A DNA stretch of 64,000 nucleotides, taken from NCBI GenBank assembly GCA_023374045.1, contig CM041777.1, positions 479,423,594 to 479,487,593 of the forward strand. The letters are read 5' to 3'. The notes under the pieces are model-generated. The model saw only the letters and a list, made by a program, of their open reading frames with translations, ran no database searches and was not told the DNA's origin. Positions within the stretch are counted from its first letter, which is position 1. Each line of letters starts with the position of its first letter. Made by a program: the position numbers and the translations under genes. This document shows positions 48,284-58,553 of this stretch, piece after piece. The stretch comes from Limonium bicolor. Lineage: Eukaryota; Streptophyta; Magnoliopsida; Caryophyllales; Plumbaginaceae.

Positions 48284-49936
48284 CTTTTGTAACACCCAAT
48301 CTCGATCCAATCGTGGTTATCACAAACTTATCCCCATATATACCAACTCTACAGCGGATTCAAATACATTCCAGGACCTTGCCACGGTCTGACTACAGAA
48401 TATACCGAACATTAGTACATACAAATCTTAACCAAATACATATCCTTCTTACAATCCCCTCACATCCTATACATCTTACTAACTCAAATTGCCATACGAG
48501 TGTACATGCACAACTCGTAGGCCACACTTAACCCGTAACGCTTGTACCCAACTTACTCTCGCGGCGGCCGCCTCCTGACATTCACCTGTGTAGTAAAAAC
48601 AGCCCCCAAAGGGGGTCAGCACAAATGCTGGTACGATCCTCTCATGGCCCCGAAGCTAACGTGGCTACGACGACTAATTTTCGATAGCATGGAGGTTGAT
48701 TAGATGCACAACATAATAGAAAGTGCAGTAAACAACAATCCAAATATGAACAATCAAAGTTCAAACATAATGAACGACTTAAATGCGTTCCCTTAATTAG
48801 AGAGTTAATTATATAACTCCTTAAGTTATGTTTCCTCTTAATCTTAGTCCATCCTTATCTTACCTCAATCTTAGTCTTATCTTAGTATTAGAAACAACCA
48901 TCCTTTAAAAAGGAATGGATGTAGCTTATCTTAGTCTTATAATACAAACCATCCTTTAAAAAGGAATGGTTGCAACTTATCTCAGCCTTATCTTAATCTT
49001 AGAATACAAACCACTTTTCAAATAGAAATGATTGTATCTTACCTCAATGTTTATTTTTGTCGGGTCAAAAGCAACCCTAGCCAATGAGCTATTAACTCTA
49101 TTGGTTGAATAAACAAATTATCTTATAATTTAGGATTTAGGTGATCCTAACGCACCATCTTAATGCCTCCTACCCTGGACTGTATGTCCAATGTAGCTGA
49201 GCCAGCAACCGACCCTAGGCAACAAGTCCGAAGACAAGTCCTTAAACGGAAGTCGGATCTGCTTTAGATACCGACCCCCTTTTTCCTTAGCATGCATGAC
49301 CGGAGTCAGTCCCGGGTTCCTCACTCCCCCCTTAAGTTCCAGTTAGTAGAAGTCTCAAGACAATGTTTGTTGGTTAAACCTCTTTCGGTTATTAACAAAC
49401 TAATATTAGGGAGCGTTCCTCAGTCTCACTCAATTCCTTACTAAACGTTGGTTAGTAAGTTCTCACGGTAAGTTGTGTTAGTTTTCAAACATCACACAAC
49501 AATACAATAAACATAATGTTCCGGTTGCATGTTTTATCTTGTTTAGTCGGCACACATAAACAAATAGCACACAAGCCGAGGGACACCTCGTTAGCAAGCA
49601 GGTCACAAGAAGAACTGTACCGTTCACCGTGGGTTGTTCGGTTGCTTACTCTCTTCCGGAGTCCAAATACTCAAGCCCTAAAACATTCATTCAGTTTTAG
49701 GTTGTTAATCACTTAACTTAATTCAACTTCTTTAACTTACTTAACCCATAATGATTCCCCACCTAACACCTCATAAGTTTTACAACTTATTCTTACAACC
49801 TAACCTTAAACTTTTAAGTTTATACTTATCTTAATCCCTTAGGTCTTTATACCTCTATTCATCATTGCCCTCTTAATGGGGTACACTAATACCTCTAAAC
49901 TTTCTTAGGGTTTCTTTCTTTTTTTTTTACAACTTA

Positions 49937-50185
49937 AGGGTCGACCGACCCTACCGACCGTCCTTACCCAAGGTCGGTCCATTCCAGAACTTATTGTCGT
50001 TTGAAAATTTCACCCCGACCGACCTTGCAAGTCCGGTCCCCAAGGTCGGTCCATTCCCAAGAGTTTTCCCCTTACAAAATTTTAGACATGACCGACCTTG
50101 TAAGTCCGGTCCCCAAGGTCGGTCCATTCCAGAGACTCTTTTCGGTAGTGTAAACTGGGCTCGACCGACCTTGCAGGTCCGGTCC
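49937..50185. repeat. GACCGACC/GGTCGGTC array (F 5' LTR), cut by H
   Basis: Counterpart of 40065-40330. It is interrupted within a GGTCC word by H and resumes at 51978 for about 25 bp. Confidence 0.85.
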
Positions 50186-51977
50186 TGTGAGCCTCGATTT
50201 TAAACCCTATCCTATGTTGATTAACTTGATTGGGATCTAAACGGGTTTTAGGTCCACTTATAGCCTAAGATTAATAACTATGTCATATAACAATAATTAT
50301 TAAAACCTAAGCTAGCTCACTAGAACCTATTATGAGTCGCCACCTAATTTTAACCTAGATCAAATTTGGAAAGGAGAGTTCGGGTTCGGGGGCTTGATAT
50401 TCGACTTAATTAGGGTTCAATTACTTCCATTACCCTTCCTAGGTCGTTTTTCCTCTACTTAGTTTATTTACGGCTTATTACGAGTCGTTTTAACCTAAAT
50501 GCGCGAGCTTCTGTTTTTTTGTGTTTTTTAACATTTTTTGACAGAAAATTAAAGTGGAAATTAAAATTACCTAAACTAGGGTTTCGGAGGCAGAGTTAGG
50601 TCAAATTTTGTTTCCGTCCGTAGCCACGGACCTAATGTCCGAAACCACGGACCCCAGTTAACCTATATGAAAATAAAAGTCGAATTAAACAGAAAACAGA
50701 AAATTGCAAAGTCCGGGGCCACGGACAGGCTGTCCGTGGGCCCGGACATTATTAGAAAACCTAAATTTTTAAAATTGAAAAATCCCGCCGCCGTCCGTGG
50801 GCGTTCGGACTTACGGACAGGGAGTCCGGGACCCCGGACATAACGTCCGTGGGTGCGGACAGCCCTCGGACGGCGGCGTTGAGGCTGTTCCCGAAGGTGT
50901 TTTTGGCTCAAATTTTATGGGTGCGTAGCCTGACAGATGTACAAGACGTTAGTGATTGAAAGTTTTTAATTTGAATTCGAATTAAACACGAAACTTAGTA
51001 AACAAGTTATTGGACAGAAGCTTAAACAAATAGCAATACAGAAGCGTACGAAGGTTAGTTTGAGCCCAAAATTTGACAGAGGGTTAATAAGGTCGTGGGG
51101 AATTAGAAAAGTAGAGTGGTAACCTGTTTTACCTTCGAATTCAAGATGGTTCTTCACACCGGGATTCGTCGAGTGCTTCGTTGATGGCAGACCCGAAAGG
51201 ATTTCGAACCAAGCTTCTGGTTGTTGGTTGTTCTTGCTGTTCTTCACGTTTTGGTGGTGTTTTTGTGGAGTTTTGATGACTATTGGTGCTTTGGGGATTG
51301 GAAAACGTGTTTAGATGGTGATTTCGGGGGATTTTCGGTATGATTTGGGTGGCCGGGTGTTGGAAAACGTGAGAGAGAGAGAGGAGGCTGCCTTTTTTGA
51401 TTCTCTAGGGTTCTTGAGCATATGAGGTTCTTCTTTTATCCAAAAACCTATCCCCTTATATAGACTTTCTTAAAGATAAAGAAAATCTAGTAAAAGTAAG
51501 ATTTTTCGATATTTTAGTTAAGTGACTTCCCAAAGGAATTTTGCTGTGAAATTTTAACCACGTGTCAAGGATGGAAATTATGAATTTTCTGAAGTGGTAT
51601 CGGATTTTTTAAATGTTGGAATATTTTTAAATTGAATTTCTCGTCAGATTCAGTCAGAAATTGCTAGAAATTTATTGGAAACTCGAAAAATCAAAATTCC
51701 AACGCCATTATGCTTAGAATGTCATCCTCTATCATGGGTTAAAATATCAAAGCATTCCAAGCTGATTTGGGCATCCTTTGGAGGAGAGAGAAAGCTTATA
51801 GGAGGTCTCAGGAGCCTTTAAAGATTACCAAAACGCCCCTGAAAATGATGAAGCTGCTCCTCATGCCATGGGATGCGCCGCTCGAGCCGGAATCCCTCAC
51901 TACTTGATTAAAATGCCCCTCACATCACCAGGGCCTCGCAGACCCTAACCAGGGGGATCAAAATTTTGGGTATAACA
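50186..51977 (-). mobile_element. Solo LTR H of the A/B family (1792 bp)
   Basis: TGTGAGCC...TATAACA with perfect TSDs GGTCC at 50181-50185 and 51978-51982. It is exactly the length of the A 3' LTR but diverged. No PBS, PPT or internal sequence adjoins it, so it formed by LTR-LTR recombination after insertion. It carries the hairpin (50711-50747), a 93-codon ORF and TATA (51454-51463). Confidence 0.95.
50966..51247 (-). CDS. LTR-embedded 93-codon ORF (solo LTR H copy)
   Basis: Begins MKNSKNNQQPEAWFEILSGL and is exactly collinear with the A copies despite about 20 residue differences, with no stop or indel. Function unknown. Confidence 0.32.
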   Translation of the reverse strand: MKNSKNNQQPEAWFEILSGLPSTKHSTNPGVKNHLEFEGKTGYHSTFLIPHDLINPLSNFGLKLTFVRFCIAICLSFCPITCLLSFVFNSNSN

Positions 51978-54161
51978 GGTCCCCAAGGTCGGTCTGCTCC
52001 AGACCTTTGTTTTTAGATTCCCATTTGACTCCAAACTTCTCCACAAGTTCCCCCAGGTGTCCTAATACCATTTAGGCACTTAAACTCACCTTTAAACATC
52101 CACTAAAAACTCCTTAGCTACTTTCTCAATTCTTACTAGGAATTCATAACACTTGTTTACACCTCTTAAGGCCTTTACATGTCACCAAACAAGGCCTAAA
52201 CCTAATCTAAAACCATTACCATTCAATCCCCCATCATTAGAAGCCAAAAACAAAAATTTTTCTTTTTCTCTACACTGGACCGCCCCTATGGGGCGGTCCC
52301 CAGGGGAGGTCCCAACCAGAAGCTAATTTCCTGTACGATTTGCCTGGACCTCCCCACAGGGGCGGTCCCTAGGGGCGGTCCACAGCAGAACCTATTTTCC
52401 AAAGTGCTTTTCTCCTCATTTTGAACTCCAAATTCACCCCAATATTTTCCCACTCATTCCACAATCTTTCCACATGTTTCCTACATGTTTAAACACCTTA
52501 AAACATGCACTAAACCTACCTCAAAAATTACCAAACTTGACACTCAATTTCTTACAAAAATTCTTACACTTAACACTTGATTCCTTACACTTCCCTCTTC
52601 TGACTTTGCCTAAGACCTCAACTTTATCATTATGTTTCTTTACCACCATCTTAACTACTTCTCAAGCATCATTTTGCACACCCATTTGCCTTACTCAAAC
52701 TTCTCAAAGTCATATATAATCTAGCACATGCTTACTTTCTTATAAGTCATTATACCTTATTTTTCCTTCAAACTTTGTACAAGTTTCCTAGCTTCCATAA
52801 CCATGGTTTTGGTGCATAAAACTCACCATTATAACCCCTAGTCCCTCTTATACATTCCTAGGTCTTCCTAGTACTCAAGAACTCCATGGTTTATCCATTT
52901 TCACCAAATCAACCCTTAATGATCACTAGAACATCCTTAGTCATAAAATCTCCTTAGAACACCTTAAACGCTTAGTTTCCTACTCAAATTTCGCCATAGT
53001 TTCTCTAGTATATTATCATGCCCAAATGCATTGTTTTCCTCATTCAACCATCTCACACACATCAAGTCCTTTCTCATCATATTTTCTCACACAAATCAAC
53101 TCATTCATAATAAACTCAATATAGTGCAATAATCTTGAATTGCATAGCACTAAGGCTCTTAAATAGCATGGCTCTTAGGCCCTTAAATGACATGGCTCTT
53201 AGGCCCTTAAATGACATGAATTTAAACACTGAATTTCCCACATGTAATAGCTTTCAACCTGCAAATACACCCATCAATATCATAGTAGTTATAATGCTCT
53301 TAAAATCCATCTTAAACTTATCTTACTAACTCATTCCCATTGGCTCCTTAGTCACAAGTTCAAAAGCTTGTTCAAATTCTTTTTCCTAGGTTATATAACC
53401 CATTACATAATGTAAGCTTTAAGCCACATTAGTACTTATCTAAATCCCATCCCTTAAAACCTTAAACCACCATTAGGTAAGCAATTTACCTTGTTTCTCA
53501 AGCTCCTCTTAACTTCCTCCTTAGGGATTTTCTTGAATGAATCTCGGCCAAGGGCTTTAATCCTCTTGCCAATGTTCTAATCCACATTCAAATAATCTAA
53601 TGAGTACTAAGCATCATGCCTAAACTCATGGAATCCAATCTTAGGTTAAAAATGTGTTTTAAGGTCTTAAAATGAATATTTTACCTGGAAGTCTTAAGGT
53701 AGGCTTGGATATGAATCAAGAAGGACCTCCTCTATCCCTTGGAGAATAGAAAACAAGCTAGAACAAGGCATAAAAATGAAGCCCCGTGAGTATAAATTTT
53801 CGGTAATGGAGAAGAATGGTGGAAACCTAGTTTTTCTTACATATTCCTTACCTTAAGAGAATGGAGAAGCTATTGCACCCTCCAAGCTTATTTTTCCCCC
53901 TTCAATGGAGATTTCCCATGGCTCCAAAATGAATCTCTTCCAATTTTGTAAAGATAGAAAGCTAGAGCTTGAGCTAACTAAGAGATATATGTGTTTAGTT
54001 TTTTATTTGGAGCTAAAATGAGCAAGTTATGGACATTTGAAGATGGAGCAAGAATGGAGCTTCTTGGAACGGTTTGAGAGGATGAAGAAGGTGAAGAAAA
54101 CCGTGGGATAAGAAGAGAAATGAAGAAGAGAGGAGAGAGGTAGGCTAATATAAGGTATTTT

Positions 54162-54170
54162 GCTTTTATA
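54162..54170 (-). promoter_or_regulatory. LTR promoter TATA box (F 5' LTR)
   Basis: Minus strand TATAAAAGC, 620 nt from the LTR edge, with a CT-rich tract downstream. It would drive transcription of F leftwards. Confidence 0.6.
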
Positions 54171-54790
54171 AAGCAAATAGTACTATTCTCTCTTTTTTCC
54201 TCTTCTTTTCCTTTAATTGCTTTGTCATGTGGTGACTCCCCACATCAAAAACCGGCCCCCTCTTATAATGGAGATATTTATGGTCTTGGTTGACCATCTT
54301 ATTGACTTATGTTGACTTAAGCTTAATTTGGGCACTATTTGGCACTATTCACTAATTAGTGCACATATTCGTGATATTTTTGGTTTCCCATTGATTTAGG
54401 CTTCCTAATGTGATACTAATTAGTACATGTTTATTAAGGTGTAATCATGGGCATTTAGCCACTCAAAACTCAATTCTAAGACAATTTCTCAAAAAGGTGC
54501 TTTAAGGAGTCTTAAAGCACATTTTATGTTTAAGCTTGTTTTTGAGCTTGGTTTTCTTTGGTAATCGATTTAAAATGTCCATTGACATATTACTAAGGTC
54601 TTATAATGGTATTTGGGTGCTAATCAATGTCACTCCAAGCTTAGAGCACGTTTTTGCCCAAATTGCCCTTAAGGCATTTTCTTGTGTTTTCCTTGGTTTA
54701 AATTGTCTACCAATCTCTCTAAGGCATATTTTAGCCTTACTACATCATATATTGATGTTTACTTAACATACTTAGGTTTGGGGTATTTCA

Positions 54791-55578
54791 CTATCACACA
54801 CAACTGTTAACAAATAAACACACTTATCACAATGGTATTCGCATCTTCTGTGCGCAATTACCACAATTAAACCATGAATGAATGTGTATGTTTACCTAAC
54901 ACACACACCAATCATCTAAACAAATTATTTGTGCTATGCACACCATAGGTCACGTACACTTGTACGGTACTACACACTAAGTGGTTTTGCGCTCTACCCC
55001 CCTTAAAAGGGATTACGCCCACGTAATCAACCAATGAACAGTGGTTTAAAAAGTTCTACCATCGTGAAGTGTTTCAACTTCCACGCGGTCTGTTATACAA
55101 TGTGTTATGGTTAGAGGATCTTAACCATATTGGCGGTTTAGTCCCTAAACCAAGAATTCTCATTGGAGCTTGCTTTAACTCTTAACTGGTTTCGGTTCTG
55201 GCCTGTAAGGCTTCTAGGCATTAATAATTAGCCATTTACTCCTGTTCACTATGCACATTCACACGTGAATCACTGGCTCACTAGTTTCTGCTACGCAACT
55301 CTGATAACTGTAGAGCTTAGTTTGCCCCATTCGTTATTCTTACTGTATTGTACATCTCCAATTATCACTTTTATCTTGGTAATAATGGTTTCTCAACCGA
55401 TGCGTGGTATCTCTGACCTTGCGCGAATTCGGTGAGTTATAAACTTTCTATCCACTTCCATAATAATTTACTGTGTATACTGCTATGTATTTCACAATGA
55501 TTGACTTGTTTCCTTCCGACTTACTGTCGGTTGAGATTGAGCTACCACCTAATGTGTAGTGCTCTCTCGGTTATTTCC
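54791..55578 (-). mobile_element. Element E internal region between F and G
   Basis: Starts with the TSD CTATC. It resumes the E interior: CTTCTGTGCGCAATTACC matches F at about 44136. The second PPT-like box with hairpin is at 54990-55028. Non-coding. It ends at TTTCC, the expected TSD of G. Confidence 0.8.
54990..55028 (-). promoter_or_regulatory. Second PPT-like box with hairpin (element E)
   Basis: Minus strand GATTACG-TGGG-CGTAATC followed by CCTTTTAAGGGGGGTAGAGC. Confidence 0.65.
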
Positions 55579-55848
55579 TGAAATACCCCAAACCTAAGTA
55601 TGCTAAGTAAACATCAAATTATGATGTAGTAAGGCTAGAATATGCCTTAGAAAGATTGGTAGACAATTTAAACCAAGGAAAACACAAGAAAGTGCCTTAA
55701 GGGCAATCAGGGCAAAAACATGCTCTAAGCTTGGAGTGACTTTGATTAGCACCCAAATACCATTATAAGACTTTAGTAAAATGCTAATGGACATTTTAAA
55801 TCAATTGGCAAAGAAAACCAAGCTTGAAAACAAGTTAAAACATAAAAT

Positions 55849-55872
55849 GTGCTTTAAGAAGTCTTAAAGCAC
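55849..55872. promoter_or_regulatory. Conserved U3 hairpin (element G)
   Basis: GTGCTTTAAG/CTTAAAGCAC arms, loop AAGT, 270 nt from the LTR edge. Confidence 0.78.
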
Positions 55873-56188
55873 ATTTTTGAGAAATTGTCTTAGAATTGAG
55901 TTTTGAGTGGCTAGATGTCCATCATTACTCTTTAATCAACATGTGTACTAATTAGTATCACATTAGGAAGTCTAAATCAATGGGAAACCAAAAATTTCAT
56001 GAATATGTGCACTAATTAGTGAATAGTGCCCAAATTAAGCTTAAGTCAACATAAGTCAATGAGATGGTCAACTAAGACCATAAATATCTCCAATTACAAG
56101 AGGGGGCCAGTTTTTGATGTGAGGAGTCACCACATGACTAAGCAAATAAAGGAAAAGAAGAGTAAAAGAGAGAATAGTACTATTTGCT

Positions 56189-56198
56189 TTATAAAAGC
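56189..56198 (+). promoter_or_regulatory. LTR promoter TATA box (element G)
   Basis: TTATAAAAGC in the centre of a TTTGCTTT/AAAGCAAA palindrome, followed by a CTCTCTCCTCTC tract (Y-patch-like) at about 56220. Confidence 0.6.
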
Positions 56199-58267
56199 AA
56201 AATACCTTATATTAGCCTACCTCTCTCCTCTCTTCTTCATTTCTCTTCTTCTTCCACGGTTCTCTTCTTCTTTTCCTCTGTTCCAAACCGTCCCAAGCAG
56301 CCTCCATGGTTGCCTCATCTTCAAATGTTCATAACTTACTCATTTTAGCTCCAAATCAAAAACTAAACACATATATCTCTTAGTTATACCAAGACCTTGC
56401 TTCCTATCTTTTCAAATCTTTCAAAGCTCCATTTTGGTGCCAAGAGGAAAATCAAGTTTGAAGAGCTCATTAGCTTCTTCATTCTCTTAAGGTAAAGAAA
56501 ATGTAAGAAAAACCAAGTTTCCATCATCTTCCTTATATGGCCGAAAATTCCTTCTCATGGGGCCTTGTTTTTATGCCTTGTTATAGCTTATTTATTCACC
56601 AAGGACTAGTGGAGGTCCTCTTTCATTCAATGCCCAAGTCTACCTTGATACTTTAAAGGTAATCATCCACTTTTATGCCTTAGAACACATTTCTAACCTA
56701 GGGTTTCATTCCTTGAGGTTAGTGTATTGTTTAGTACTCATGTGAGTCATTGAATATTGATTAGAACATTGGCAAGGGGAATTTAAGTGGTGGCCGAGAT
56801 CCATGCAAGAAGAAGGTCTAAGGAGGAAGATAAGATAAGCTTGAGAAAACAAGGTAAATTATTTACCTAATGGTGGTTTAAGGCTTAAGGAATGAGTTTA
56901 GATGAGTACCAATGTAGCCTAGGGCTTGCATTAGGTAATGGGTTATGTAACCTAAGAAAAAGAACTTAAACAAGCTTATGAATTTGTGACTAAGGAGCCA
57001 ATGAGAATGAGTTAGTAATATAAGTTTAAGATGGATTTTAAGAGCATTATATCTACTATGAGATTGATGGGTGTATTTGCAGGTTGAAAGCTTTTATATG
57101 TGGGAAATTCAGTGTTTAAGATTAAGTCATTTAAGGGCCTAAGAGCCATGTCATTTAAGAGCCTTAGTGCTATGCAATTTAAGATTATTGCAATATATTG
57201 AGTTTGTTGTGATGAGTTGGTTTGGGTGATGAAATATGATGAGAAAGAACTTCATGTGTGTAAGATGGTTGAATGAGGAAAACAATGTGCGTGGGCATGA
57301 TGAGATACTAGAGAAGCTATGGTGAAATTTGAGTAGAAAATAAGTGTTTAGGTGATGGTGGTGAACTAATATGACCTAGGATTTACTAGGAGTCATAAAA
57401 AGGAATTTGAGTGGAAATGAGTTAACTAAGGAGTTCTTGAGGTTTAGAATGACCTAGAGATGCCCATGAGGGAATTAGAGTTTAGATGGGTGCATTGAAC
57501 ACACCAAAGTTATGGTATGAGGAATGGTAAGACTTGTGCAAATCTGGAGGAAATGATGTGTAATGCTTTGAGATGATTTAGGTATGAACTAAGAGAAGAA
57601 CAAGGAGAGTTCGAGAAGTTTGTGTAAGAGGTGGTGATGTTAGTGGTGGACTAGTAAGGTTTAGTTGAATGGTAATGTGTGGACTTGGGTGATGGAAGTG
57701 AAAATGGTAGGAGGATGTTGTAAGTCGTCAAGGAAAATGACTAGAAACGTATAAGAGGGTATGATCATGAGAATGGTGAGTAAGATGCATAAAAGAGGTG
57801 GAAATGTCTAAGGAGGGTGTTACATGGTCAGGGTAGATGAAGAACCATGTCAAGGTATTAAGGTAATGGAAAGAAATGTATAAGCAAGCTTAAGAGTTTA
57901 AGAGTGATGAGTAACAAGTGAAAAGAAGAGGAATTGTGCATGGACATGCAAGATGACCTTGGAAGGTTTAACAAGCAAAGATGGAGTGCAATGATGTTAA
58001 GGAGGAGTTATATGGGTTGAAAAGAAACACTTTGGTTAATTGAAGTTTTAGGCAAAATGCATGTGAGAAATGTAAGAAAATAAGTGCTAAGTGTTGGGAG
58101 CTTTGTAAGAATTGAGTAAATGTTTGAGAAGATTTTTGGAAGTTGTTTTAATGAGTTTGGTGGAGGTTATAAGGTGGGTTTAAAGTGCCAAGATGGTGTT
58201 GGACCTATTAGGACACTTGTGGAAGAGTTTGGAATTGAAAGAGCAATTTAAGAGAAAAATCTGTAGT

Positions 58268-58553
58268 GGACCGACCCAGGGTCCGACCCAGTTTTGGGTC
58301 GGTCGGGCCATGTTGAGCCAGCCGGAATGTCTCTGGACTGGACCGACCCAGAGGGTTTGGGTCGGTCGGCTTAGCTTTGGGTCGGTCGGGCAAAAATTTA
58401 ACCTAGGAAAATGGGTTCTGTAATGGACCGACCCAGAGGGTTTGGGTCGGTCGGTCTAGCTCTGGGTCGGACGGATGGGTTTCAAAAGACGGAAAAGTTT
58501 CTGAGATGGACCGACCCATAAGGTTGGGTCGGTCGGTGGGTCGGACGACCCTT
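58268..58553. repeat. GGACCGACCCA/TGGGTCGGTC array (G LTR)
   Basis: Four inverted-repeat units of GGACCGACCCA then TTGGGTCGGTCGG, next to an A13 tract (58562-58574). Counterpart of 40065-40330, with different spacers and wording. Confidence 0.88.

Larger units (their letters stand above)
43103..48287 (-). mobile_element. Element F internal region, non-coding
   Basis: 5185 bp aligned with G (60199-64000, opposite strand) and D, with frequent indels. Two CACCGGTCCG...GACAAAGGCT boxes lie at 43350-43480. The second PPT box is at 44250-44288. A possible short ORF opens at 48096 just after the leader. I find no Gag or Pol motif; the rest has stops throughout. Confidence 0.8.
38416..54790 (-). mobile_element. 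Element F, complete giant-LTR (LARD-like) retrotransposon
   Basis: Complete element with perfect TSDs CTATC at 38411-38415 and 54791-54795. LTRs are 4687 bp (3') and about 4.7 kb (5', after removing solo LTR H). Internal region is 5185 bp. PBS and PPT are intact, and the LTRs are nearly identical, so the insertion is recent. No gag, protease, RT, RNase H or integrase motif is readable in any frame. Very long LTRs with a non-coding interior match the LARD definition; mobilisation in trans by a coding relative such as C is inferred. Confidence 0.93.
48288..54790 (-). mobile_element. Element F 5' LTR, interrupted by solo LTR H
   Basis: Same sequence as the 3' LTR apart from few substitutions, the H insertion at 50186-51977 and extra single bases around 52675-52945. 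The TATA box is at 54162-54170 (minus), the U3 hairpin at 54497-54520. Confidence 0.95.
32720..55578 (-). mobile_element. Element E, giant-LTR family, nested in D; split by F
   Basis: Minus-strand element with its 3' LTR at left, PPT at 37208-37222, internal 37208-38415 and, after F, 54791-55578. It is then interrupted by G and continues beyond the window. The left LTR end reads GTAACACCCC with the terminal TG altered. Divergence from F/G shows it is older than both. Confidence 0.82.

Noticed and set aside
44250..48287. Degenerate pol in the F/G interior
   Set aside because: I looked for RT, RNase H and integrase motifs in several frames and saw none. A profile search could still find remnants.
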